The position numbers were made by a program, and so were the translations under genes. Below the pieces are notes generated by a model. That model worked only from the letters and a program-made list of their open reading frames with translations, made no database searches and was not told where the DNA came from. 64,000 bases of DNA from an uncultured Carboxylicivirga sp. (GTDB lineage: Bacteria > Bacteroidota > Bacteroidia > Bacteroidales > Marinilabiliaceae). Position 1 is the stretch's first letter. Every line of letters begins with the position of its first letter. Location of the stretch: assembly GCA_947503525.1 (NCBI GenBank), contig CANNEA010000004.1:310001-374000 (forward strand), written 5' to 3'. Shown piece by piece: positions 25,631 through 34,055 of this stretch.

Positions 25631-28558
25631 TTATAGCTCTTCAGTTAACTCAATGTCGATAAAACGAAATAAACCACATGGCACATCTACCAATACATTA
25701 TTAGGATTAGAGATGTCAAAACTCGTGTTATCAATAATATCTTTCATGTTCTTAGGCTTAACCGTATGAAATGTGATTTTGGCCTCACGATCGTCTGGAT
25801 TAAGATATCCATTATCAATAATGGTCAACCTTAGGTGCGTTGGTGAAACTTGTGCAACTACCCAACCAACTTCGCCCTCAACTGTAAGCGGTAACTTGGT
25901 TTTATTTGTCTTGATATCAGATTCAATAGTCGTATAATACTCCTCAGCCGGATAGGTTTCTGTTCCATCCGTAGAATAATAGTTACGTCCATCGGTGATA
26001 TATTCTGTCATTATATCCTTATAAATTGGATGTAAATGATCTGTTAACTGACCGCGTGTAGGATTTTCCGCAGCAAAAGCACCATTCTGCACAGGTGTCA
26101 TCAAAACCAAACCGTTGTTATAGTTGGGAATAAAATGCTGACGACGATCCTTAACACCAGCCGCATACCTTGAGAAATCCCATTCTGTTACAGGCGCTGC
26201 CGGCCAAGAACCATTCAAGTGACTAAACACCAATTTATTTTCAGCTTCTTTTTGTTCATCATAGAAGGCGCTCCACTTAACACTGTTACCCTCATTCATA
26301 AAATACTCATCAGGCTCATTTATACTTAAGTGAACCGGTGAAAAACTAACAATCTCATCACGTTGTGGCACATATAAAGCACCTTTAGCAATTAATTCCC
26401 ATAGAAAACTCATGTAATCCTGATCAACAGGGAAATTATTGATATACTGTGCTCCACTTGAGATGGCATATACCATTTGACGGAGAAAATGATTTGGTAG
26501 CATTTGATGACTAAACTGACGTGAACGATCAAAGCTTGGATTATCAGGTACAGAGCGAGAACCCCAGCTATTAACTGAGCCGCTAGCCCATAATCCAATG
26601 CGTGATGATAAGCTTAAATCCATCGATTTATCAGTTGTTTCTTCCATCGATGGAACAAACACATCGGCAAAATCTCCATCGAGCACTCGTTTCCAAACAG
26701 GAGTATAAACGCTGGCTTGCCAAAAAGTATGCTTACTACGTACATAAATATTTAAACCCTTATCCTTTCCATATTCGGCCATAGGATAAAATAAATCTTC
26801 CATCACCCAGGCAAAATCATCAGAGAGATCAGTCATCTCAGGATAGATCAGAACAGTTTTCTTTCCTTTGGCTTCATCAATAATACCTTTTGTAGTCTCC
26901 AATTGAAACATATACGGATCATTTCCATGACCACCCCAATAAGCAATACCTTCTACATTATTAAACCATGGAAAAATGAGGTCCCACACTTCTTGTTGCG
27001 ATAGTACATATTGCTTACGTTTATCTCGTCTATCACGATATTTCTCATTTTCCATTGCCGAACGATCCCAATCTTCAACCTTAGGCATGTGCTCGCCTCC
27101 TAAAAATAAAGGAGATGTATAATTTGCTTCAATGGTTTCCTTAACCTGTAGAGAAAGAGGAGTTTTAAAGGTTTCTGTCATCATGTAAACAGGCAATTGC
27201 TCACGTTGCCATTCAGGCTTCGTAAAGCCTGCCAATTGAGATCGGTAAGATGCAGTGTTATCAAGAATTCGTTGTATTTTTCCAATGGGTTGAATGGTTG
27301 TAATCATCTCTTCCCATCCTTCTTTCTCCGTATCAACAATATGAATACAGCTTCCTCCACTCTGCAAACTTGCTAAAAGCAGCTTCCCACTTACATCATC
27401 CTTCCACATATCGTTAAAAGCATACTTGCCATCATGGCGCTCAGCAGCAGTGCTAAAGTCTTTTGGGAAGATACTAAAATGCTTACCTGCTAACACCATT
27501 ATTTTCTCTACTCCATTATCTGTTATTGATGCGGATTGAGTCACGTTATAGCCAAAACCCAGATTTTCAATATCGTGTTGAATCATCTCCCCACTTGATG
27601 GTAGGAAATATGAAATAGACATATCCTTATTATGACCAGTTGAGCCAATGAGTATCAAGTCTTCTTGGCTGTTACCTTGAGCTATAGCTCTAAAATCACC
27701 AACTACATTAGCACAAACCACTTTTGTTTCCTGATAAGGTTCATCAGCCAGTACATCAAAAAGATAAACAGTACCTGCCACTTGCATATGATTATTGGTT
27801 CCAACAATAGCCAATGCTTCGCTTCCATCCGCTTTTTTTACCGGACGAAGAAAGTTTGACATATGTACAAATTTAGCTGGTTTTGGCTCCTCCCCCCATG
27901 GTTTTTCATTGGAATAAGTCGATGACTTTAGTTCTTTCACTTCTTCGCCTTCTGCATTAAGGTAGTAAACACTAAGGTCAAAACCTCCACAAACCACATA
28001 TGGCGTATCCTCTTTATGAACCACACATATAGCATACATTGGAGCTTCGTTCTTCGAAAACTCCCACAAGGATTTTCCTTTATGATCGATACAGTAAACA
28101 ACGCCATTGGCATTCGCTACCAGAATTTCATCAATGCCATCTCCGGTTAAATCTCCACACCATAAATCATGATTCATATAGCCAGACAGTTCGTTTTTCC
28201 ATAAAACAATACCATCATACGATACACCCATCACTGTTCCTTCATAGGCGCTGACAACAATATAAGTACCTTTCTTGCCTTCTGCACTGCGAACTTTCTG
28301 AATAGTGTGTTTTGTATCCAAGCTGTATAAAGCAGCATCGGCATATACTTTATCAGCATCAACGGTGTACTTCATACTAAAAGACCCATGCGATGCTTGT
28401 TCCGATGATCTAGTCCAATTAGAATTATGGGCAGTAGACCAATTATCGCCTTGCTCAAAACTATATACTTTTTCATCAAGTAGATTGTCTTGCGCAGCCA
28501 CTTTTGAAAGTCCTAATGACAATAATAAAATGAATACTATCTGTAGTTGATTCTTCAT
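25631..28558 (-). CDS. GH150-like protein (putative lambda-carrageenase), copy 2
   Basis: 975 residues: signal peptide to about residue 22; a half jelly-roll (about 27-68; VYSFEQGDNWSTAHNSNW); beta-propeller (about 75-430; YMNHDLWCGDLTGDGIDEILVANANG); then the large conserved region with YWGGHGNDPYMF (GHGNDP at 543-548), VLIYPEMTDLSDDF, RSKHTFWQASVYTPVWKRV and SSRIGLWASGSVNSWG. It aligns along its length with the 881-residue copy 1, sharing FW.....P.WK, AD.(F/L)VP..E.T and R.G(L/M)WA.G. The GH150 proposal is as for copy 1. It differs by the extra N-terminal half-module. It precedes the 221-residue T9SS protein by 5 bases and has an operator pair 67 bases upstream. Confidence 0.52.
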   Translation of the reverse strand: MKNQLQIVFILLLSLGLSKVAAQDNLLDEKVYSFEQGDNWSTAHNSNWTRSSEQASHGSFSMKYTVDADKVYADAALYSLDTKHTIQKVRSAEGKKGTYIVVSAYEGTVMGVSYDGIVLWKNELSGYMNHDLWCGDLTGDGIDEILVANANGVVYCIDHKGKSLWEFSKNEAPMYAICVVHKEDTPYVVCGGFDLSVYYLNAEGEEVKELKSSTYSNEKPWGEEPKPAKFVHMSNFLRPVKKADGSEALAIVGTNNHMQVAGTVYLFDVLADEPYQETKVVCANVVGDFRAIAQGNSQEDLILIGSTGHNKDMSISYFLPSSGEMIQHDIENLGFGYNVTQSASITDNGVEKIMVLAGKHFSIFPKDFSTAAERHDGKYAFNDMWKDDVSGKLLLASLQSGGSCIHIVDTEKEGWEEMITTIQPIGKIQRILDNTASYRSQLAGFTKPEWQREQLPVYMMTETFKTPLSLQVKETIEANYTSPLFLGGEHMPKVEDWDRSAMENEKYRDRRDKRKQYVLSQQEVWDLIFPWFNNVEGIAYWGGHGNDPYMFQLETTKGIIDEAKGKKTVLIYPEMTDLSDDFAWVMEDLFYPMAEYGKDKGLNIYVRSKHTFWQASVYTPVWKRVLDGDFADVFVPSMEETTDKSMDLSLSSRIGLWASGSVNSWGSRSVPDNPSFDRSRQFSHQMLPNHFLRQMVYAISSGAQYINNFPVDQDYMSFLWELIAKGALYVPQRDEIVSFSPVHLSINEPDEYFMNEGNSVKWSAFYDEQKEAENKLVFSHLNGSWPAAPVTEWDFSRYAAGVKDRRQHFIPNYNNGLVLMTPVQNGAFAAENPTRGQLTDHLHPIYKDIMTEYITDGRNYYSTDGTETYPAEEYYTTIESDIKTNKTKLPLTVEGEVGWVVAQVSPTHLRLTIIDNGYLNPDDREAKITFHTVKPKNMKDIIDNTSFDISNPNNVLVDVPCGLFRFIDIELTEEL

Positions 28559-28580
28559 AACCTTAGTATAAAAATAAAAT

Positions 28581-28637
28581 ATCCCTAAACAACAGTCGAA
28601 AATATGGCTTAACTAAACCACAACTGTATTTAGGGAT
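28581..28637 (-). terminator. Long inverted repeat between GH2 copy 2 and GH150-like copy 2
   Basis: ATCCCTAAA (28581-28589) pairs with TTTAGGGAT (28629-28637); ACAG/CTGT extends the stem inward. On the minus strand it is followed by ATTTTATTTTTATAC. It can end the GH2 transcript, but its right arm is part of an operator copy, so it may be an attenuator or a regulatory dyad. Confidence 0.45.
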
Positions 28638-28660
28638 AAATTTGGTGTGTTTGTTGGTAA
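28625..28660 (-). promoter_or_regulatory. Candidate HTCS operator pair before GH150-like copy 2
   Basis: TGTATTTAGGGATAA (28625-28639) and TGTGTTTGTTGGTAA (28646-28660), direct repeats exactly 21 bases apart, 67-102 bases upstream of the start. The pair fits TGTnnTTnnnGGTAA well and shows the GGTAA half most clearly. Confidence 0.55.
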
Positions 28661-28669
28661 ATCCTTAAC

Positions 28670-31012
28670 TTAATCTATTACTTTAAAGCTTGTACTCCCA
28701 ATTATATCCTTTGTTCCAGCTTGTACAGAAACATTAGCACTGCTCTCTCCTATTTTAACCACGACAGTTGCAATACCGGCAATAAAGTTTATATTTTCCG
28801 GATTAATTATGCTAATATCACCTTTGTTATCTAGCTCTATTTTTTCATTGTATGATGGCACAACTGTTCCATTCATATCTACGGCAGCAATATGAAGAAA
28901 CAATATATCGTTAACGCCTGCCTGTGGTTCTTTTCCACTTTCGTCGATCCACAATTTTAAAGCAACTGCATTCCCTGGCGTATGAACCTCGTACTCCTTC
29001 ACTTCCTTACCATCTATATACCCAATGGCTTTCAATATTCCCGGTTCAAACTCATCAACCTTAAAAGTAAAAGGTGGATGATTTAAATTAGTACTAAAAC
29101 TATCTTCATCAGGCGTTTGAGTTCCTATTAGCTTATCATTCAGATAGAGCTTAACCTCTTCACAGTTACTAAACACTCGCACATCTAAAGATGAGTTTTC
29201 ATCCCAATATGAGGCTATGTTTAATACTGTTTCAATCTCTGGAGATTGTTGACTCTTAAAGAAGTGATAACCCAACTTCGGTAGACGGAAAATATCCATT
29301 ACTCCTGAAGACTCAATATTATCGTGATATCCACGGTTATAATCGTACATCACCCAATAGCCATCGCCATATGCCGGTGTGTTATGATTATCGTTATGCG
29401 ACTCTTGCCAATTAAGCGCCTGTTGCAACATTCGCTTCTCTCCATCTGATCGTAACTGGCGACTACTCATTTCGGCACGCATAATATCATTAAGCTTATG
29501 CTGATTCAAACCTGGATTTTTGGAATGATATTCCCAATCGCCATATTCCGATATCATGTATGGCTTTGGTTGAATTGAATCGTAGTGATGCATAATACGA
29601 TGTTGACGTGCCTGAAAAAAGATATCGTACACATCATTCTTCCATCCACATGAATAAGTCTTTGGCGATGGATATTCTTCGTGAACGATATCATGCAATT
29701 TCTGCATAAAGAACACTGGCATTTGAGTTTCGTTAAGTGATACTTCCCAAGCCAATACGCAAGGATGGTTACGATCGCGTAAGATTAATTCACGAGCCGA
29801 ACGATAACAATAGGCTCTGAACTGCTCATTATCCAAGTAATACTGCCAGCCCAGAATGGCATCGATTACCACCAATCCCAATTCATCACAAGCATCCATA
29901 AAAGCAGGAGAATGTGGATAGTGTGATAAGCGTACATAATCAAACCCAGCTTCTTTTATTTTTTTAGCATCGCGATATTGGGCATTATCCGATAAAGCAT
30001 AACCAATATATGGGTACTCCTGATGACGATTCACACCCCGTAAATAAGTCTTTTCATTATTGATGTATAAATCATTTCCTTCAAAGCGATACTCTCTAAC
30101 ACCAATACGATTAACCTCTTTATCAAGCACTTTCTTATCAGCAACAATACTTGTTTCAACGGTATACAAGTTCGGTTCTTGTGGAGACCACAATTGAGCA
30201 TTCACAATTTCAAACTCTTCTTCAAAATCCCCGTCACCTCCGGATTGAAGTTTTGATTTTTTATCCGATGTTTCTTTCACTAATTTTCCTTTGAAGAAGA
30301 CTTTATTCCTAACTTCAATTTCTCGATCCTGATCCGACTCATTCAGCACATGCGTTTTTATTCGCACAATAGATTTACTCTTATCAACAAGCGGCGTTGT
30401 GATAAACACTCCTCCGCCTGCAGTTTTATTAGCTAAAACCGGGTGGCTAATGTGTACTTTATCTTTTACAATCAACCAAGCATTACGATATAAGCCGCCA
30501 TACATATTAAAATCCAGGCGTTTCAATGGCTTAGGGCCAGTTATTGCATTGTCTGTGTTGTTCAAACGAACGGCTAATACATTCAGCTGACCTTTTTTGA
30601 CATACTTTGTTATGTCAACAACCACAGGTAAATATCCTCCCTGATGCACAGCCACCTGCATGCCATTAATCCATAATTTAGAATGGTTCATGGCTGCCTC
30701 TAACTCAAGGTATAAACTCTTATTAGCTGAGGTTTCAGGAATATTAAATGACTTACGATACCAGCATGTGCCTTGCCACTGATCGTTTACAACCAATGGT
30801 TCAATATTAGCGGTATGTGGCAAACTTACCTTATTCCAGTTTGAATCATCATATTCTGATAAGTGGTAATTATCCTCTGAGCCATTGGCATCATCAAGTA
30901 ATAAAAATTTCCAATCCTTATTAATCTTTATCTTGTTAGGATTATCGGCCTCACATGAGGCCATAAGCGTTACAAATACTAACAATACACCAAATAATTT
31001 CATTTGTCTCAT
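28670..31012 (-). CDS. GH2 beta-galactosidase-type glycosidase lipoprotein, copy 2
   Basis: 780 residues from 31012 (an internal Met at 31003 is possible). Lipoprotein signal with SCEADNP, Cys at 20. Jelly-roll domain (KVSLPHTANIEP, GTCWYRKSFNIP, GGLYRNAWL), Ig-like domain, TIM barrel with acid/base E428 in AWEVSLNETQ and expected nucleophile E489 in MISEYGDWEY, and C-terminal Ig-like domains (EVKLYLNDKLIGTQ). The acid/base loop (SLNET) differs from SVGNENH of copy 1, and overall identity looks low, so the two GH2 enzymes probably cut different oligosaccharides. It is third gene of the sulfatase-sulfatase-GH2 unit, 3 bases behind the sulfatase stop. Confidence 0.85.
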   Translation of the reverse strand: MRQMKLFGVLLVFVTLMASCEADNPNKIKINKDWKFLLLDDANGSEDNYHLSEYDDSNWNKVSLPHTANIEPLVVNDQWQGTCWYRKSFNIPETSANKSLYLELEAAMNHSKLWINGMQVAVHQGGYLPVVVDITKYVKKGQLNVLAVRLNNTDNAITGPKPLKRLDFNMYGGLYRNAWLIVKDKVHISHPVLANKTAGGGVFITTPLVDKSKSIVRIKTHVLNESDQDREIEVRNKVFFKGKLVKETSDKKSKLQSGGDGDFEEEFEIVNAQLWSPQEPNLYTVETSIVADKKVLDKEVNRIGVREYRFEGNDLYINNEKTYLRGVNRHQEYPYIGYALSDNAQYRDAKKIKEAGFDYVRLSHYPHSPAFMDACDELGLVVIDAILGWQYYLDNEQFRAYCYRSARELILRDRNHPCVLAWEVSLNETQMPVFFMQKLHDIVHEEYPSPKTYSCGWKNDVYDIFFQARQHRIMHHYDSIQPKPYMISEYGDWEYHSKNPGLNQHKLNDIMRAEMSSRQLRSDGEKRMLQQALNWQESHNDNHNTPAYGDGYWVMYDYNRGYHDNIESSGVMDIFRLPKLGYHFFKSQQSPEIETVLNIASYWDENSSLDVRVFSNCEEVKLYLNDKLIGTQTPDEDSFSTNLNHPPFTFKVDEFEPGILKAIGYIDGKEVKEYEVHTPGNAVALKLWIDESGKEPQAGVNDILFLHIAAVDMNGTVVPSYNEKIELDNKGDISIINPENINFIAGIATVVVKIGESSANVSVQAGTKDIIGSTSFKVID

Positions 31013-31015
31013 AAC

Positions 31016-32494
31016 CTATTTTTTAGCTTTTTGATAAGCCTTGTATTCTTTCCCCAGGCTTTTAAATCCAATCTCAATGCCTTCTTGTATTTGCTTATAC
31101 AACTCTGGTTTATCACTCTTAACCCATTCTAATATCTCCACCGAATTAGGAACGATTGGCTCATATACATCACTTACAGGTGTCATTTCCTTATCGTATC
31201 GACACGTTAGCTTTCTAAGTTTCTTTAGCGTTGACGAATATTGTGGATCTGATGCCAAATTGTTTAGTTCCTGCGGATCCTTCTCTAAATCATATAATTC
31301 TTCGATTGGTTTTTGATCTGCAAAAAACAAGGCTTCACTTTCGCTTAGCTTACCTTCCTCTTTTAAAGTGCGCATAACATGTACTGCAGGTCGATAAAAC
31401 TCTAAATATGCTTGATGTGCATCCCAAGCTTGTGTATTATCATTTCTAATGTACTTCCATTTATCAGATGTTACTGATCGCATTTTCTCTTCTACTTCGT
31501 CCCATAAATCGCGTGCCGAATAAACATATTCCCGTTTAAATCGCTTATCAAAAATAGCTTGTCCAGTCATGAACTTCGGAACTTCTAGTCCTGCAAAATC
31601 CAAAATAGTAGCAGTTATATCAGTTGCGCTAATAATATCCTTACGCACGATGCCTTTACCTATTTTATTTGGGTAATACATGATAAATGGAATACGTAAA
31701 CCCGGATCGTGCACGTAGCCTTTTCCGCGTATATTACAACGTCCGTTATCGCCAATAAAAATAATAATGGTATTATCAGCCATACCCTTGTCTTCCAACT
31801 CTTGAAAAATCATTCCCACTTCGTTGTCCATGTATTCAACCTGGTCGAGATACTTGGCCCAATCTAAATGAATAGTTGGATGATCAGCCATGTATTGAGG
31901 CAACTCTACCTCATCAGGATTCACCGGATGACTAGACTGATCACGCACGTCATTCCACCAATCACCACGATGGGTTACCTGTAACTGTATTTGCGCAAAG
32001 AACGGTTGATCAGCTTCATCAAATCGATCGTATTTATCAAACAAACCAAAACTCTCTTTTCCATCCCACTCTCCTATGGCCTTGTGCTTAAAATTAACAT
32101 CAATCTTACGACCTTTATTCATCACCTTTTCATGACCAAGAATACAGGTATAACCAGCCTCGCGTAGAAAATAGGTAAATGGCTTAAAATCCTCATCTAA
32201 GGGAATATTTCTATTACTGCGATGATGATGAGCATTGATTTTTATTTGGTGCGTTCCAGTCAACATTGCAGATCGACTAGGCGAACAAATTGAATTAGTA
32301 ACAAAACAATTATCAAAGCGAATACCTTCTTCAGCTAGCTTATTCAGATGTGGCGTTTTAACGGCTTTCATGCCATAACACTCCAAATCAGTACTCATAT
32401 CCTCCGCCATCAACCAAATAATATTTGGCTTCTCTTGAGCATTGCCTAAAAGGATTACTAGGTTTATTAATATTGCTATTATAGTTTTTCTCAT
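31016..32494 (-). CDS. S1 sulfatase
   Basis: Start taken at 32494 (MRKTIIAILINLV): the longer frame to 32542 overlaps the upstream gene and lacks a signal. 492 residues: signal peptide to about residue 20; Glu31-Asp32 in WLMAEDMSTDLECYG; formylglycine motif CSPSR at 70-74 (Cys70); IFIGDNGRCNIRGKGYVHD. The AEDM start and the HQIKINAHHHRSNR block after the motif resemble the heparan N-sulfatase-like branch, as in the sulfatase at 14468. Its start lies 10 bases after the upstream sulfatase stop and its end 3 bases before GH2 copy 2, so the three are tightly co-transcribed. Periplasmic location inferred. Confidence 0.86.
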   Translation of the reverse strand: MRKTIIAILINLVILLGNAQEKPNIIWLMAEDMSTDLECYGMKAVKTPHLNKLAEEGIRFDNCFVTNSICSPSRSAMLTGTHQIKINAHHHRSNRNIPLDEDFKPFTYFLREAGYTCILGHEKVMNKGRKIDVNFKHKAIGEWDGKESFGLFDKYDRFDEADQPFFAQIQLQVTHRGDWWNDVRDQSSHPVNPDEVELPQYMADHPTIHLDWAKYLDQVEYMDNEVGMIFQELEDKGMADNTIIIFIGDNGRCNIRGKGYVHDPGLRIPFIMYYPNKIGKGIVRKDIISATDITATILDFAGLEVPKFMTGQAIFDKRFKREYVYSARDLWDEVEEKMRSVTSDKWKYIRNDNTQAWDAHQAYLEFYRPAVHVMRTLKEEGKLSESEALFFADQKPIEELYDLEKDPQELNNLASDPQYSSTLKKLRKLTCRYDKEMTPVSDVYEPIVPNSVEILEWVKSDKPELYKQIQEGIEIGFKSLGKEYKAYQKAKK

Positions 32495-32504
32495 TTCACT
32501 ATTT

Positions 32505-33833
32505 TTAGAATTCGGGTACCGCTTCTTTTTCCCAGGCCTCAAGTCTCGCTTTTAGTTCCTTAGTACGCTTAGGATGTACAAAAACCAAATTACTTACCTC
32601 TCCAATATCTTCTTTCACATTATACAACTGCACATTGCCACTATGGTATTTTATCAGTTTCCAATCACCATCGATAATGGCAGCATACTGATCTTCGTAG
32701 GATCTTAAAAAATATAAATCACGTTTCGATATATCATCACCTTTCAATAATGGCATCAAACTAACACCGTTGACTTGTTGATCTTTCTGATCTTTTCCGG
32801 AGGCTATTTCAAGCAATGTGGAATACACATCCAATGTTTGAATAGGTGTTTCGCAATGAGTCCCTGGCTTTGTTACACCAGGATAATAAACCATAAATGG
32901 TACACGTGCCCCACCTTCATTCAAAGTATAACCTCCATTCTTCTTACCTCTCAAAGGAAAATTAGTAAAGTATCCACCTTGATCTGAAGTAAATAGTATG
33001 ACTGTATTATCAGCTATACCTTTCTCTTCAAGAGCAGCCCTTACACGTCCAACAGATTCATCCATGGCCTCAACCATAGCTCCATAATTAGCATATTTAG
33101 CTTCCATCCCTTTTGCCTTATACTTCTCAATTAAATCCTTACGGCCAATATGAGGTCCATGCACGTTGTAATACCATAGGTTAAGCATAAACGGCTCATC
33201 CTTTTCGTATTCCGAAATAAAACGTTCAGCTTCATCGCTTAATACATCAGTCAGGTAATCCTCTTTGATTTCTTTCAAAGGATTACCATGCACAAAAAAT
33301 GGAGGATAGTAGCTTTTAGGATGACCATGATTACCAGTTCCATATTGCGCATCAAATCCCTGATGAATTGGATGATAGGCTTCTATTCCTGAATGCCATT
33401 TTCCAATGAACTTATTGTAGTAGCCAAATTCCTTTAAGCGTTCGGCATAGGTTATTTCTTCAAGTGGAAGATGATTAATTGATGGCATTTGCACAGGGTC
33501 TTTCACCCACATGTTGTTTTCACCATCCATGTAGCCTAATTTATTCTCATTTTCAATAATATGTCGCACCATCTGAAAACGAACAGGTTCTTTTCCAGTC
33601 AGCATTGAAGCTCTACTTGGGCTACAAGAAGGTGATGCGATATACGCTCTTTGAAAATCCATTCCATCTTTAGCTAGTTGATCGATATTAGGCGTTTCAA
33701 ACAAAGGGTTTCGGTAGCCTAAATCCGCCCATCCTAGATCGTCGACAAACAAAACAACTATATTAGGTTGTTTCTGAGCACAACTAATAAATAAACTACT
33801 AATAAATGCTATTAATAAAAGTGTCTTCTTCAT
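32505..33833 (-). CDS. S1 sulfatase lipoprotein, short form
   Basis: 442 residues, the shortest sulfatase here. Lipoprotein signal with Cys18 (LFISC); Asp31-Asp32 in VLFVDDLGWADLGYRNPLFETP; formylglycine motif CSPSR at 70-74 (Cys70); FIGKWHSGIEAYHP; LFTSDQGGYFTNFPLRGKK. In the last motif the common SDNGG is SDQGG, a change at a residue that normally helps bind calcium or substrate. The C-terminal subdomain ends early (LEAWEKEAVPEF). It heads the sulfatase-sulfatase-GH2 unit and has an operator pair with exact 21-base spacing upstream. Confidence 0.86.
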   Translation of the reverse strand: MKKTLLLIAFISSLFISCAQKQPNIVVLFVDDLGWADLGYRNPLFETPNIDQLAKDGMDFQRAYIASPSCSPSRASMLTGKEPVRFQMVRHIIENENKLGYMDGENNMWVKDPVQMPSINHLPLEEITYAERLKEFGYYNKFIGKWHSGIEAYHPIHQGFDAQYGTGNHGHPKSYYPPFFVHGNPLKEIKEDYLTDVLSDEAERFISEYEKDEPFMLNLWYYNVHGPHIGRKDLIEKYKAKGMEAKYANYGAMVEAMDESVGRVRAALEEKGIADNTVILFTSDQGGYFTNFPLRGKKNGGYTLNEGGARVPFMVYYPGVTKPGTHCETPIQTLDVYSTLLEIASGKDQKDQQVNGVSLMPLLKGDDISKRDLYFLRSYEDQYAAIIDGDWKLIKYHSGNVQLYNVKEDIGEVSNLVFVHPKRTKELKARLEAWEKEAVPEF

Positions 33834-33900
33834 TGATATTGATATTATTCTGTAATGCTGTATTTTCTAAAATAAAGTAATACTAAATGATGAATAAGGG

Positions 33901-33936
33901 TGTTCTCTGAGGTTAAAAGCTTGTACTCTGCCGTCA
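33901..33936 (-). promoter_or_regulatory. Candidate HTCS operator pair before sulfatase-sulfatase-GH2 unit
   Basis: TGTTCTCTGAGGTTA (33901-33915) and TGTACTCTGCCGTCA (33922-33936), direct repeats exactly 21 bases apart, 68-103 bases upstream of the start codon. Confidence 0.5.
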
Positions 33937-34055
33937 AACAATCCTGCATCACAGAACTTATCATTCATATAATCACCCTGATAACAACAACAATCAAAAC
34001 AGGAATTACTTAAAGTTGTACCACAATGATTATTATCTAAGTCTAAAATGGATTA

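Noticed and set aside
24960-28558. Frameshift or sequencing error joining the 221- and 975-residue proteins
   Set aside because: The downstream protein has a complete signal peptide and its missing module half is at the other end of the upstream protein, so a simple frameshift would not restore one domain.
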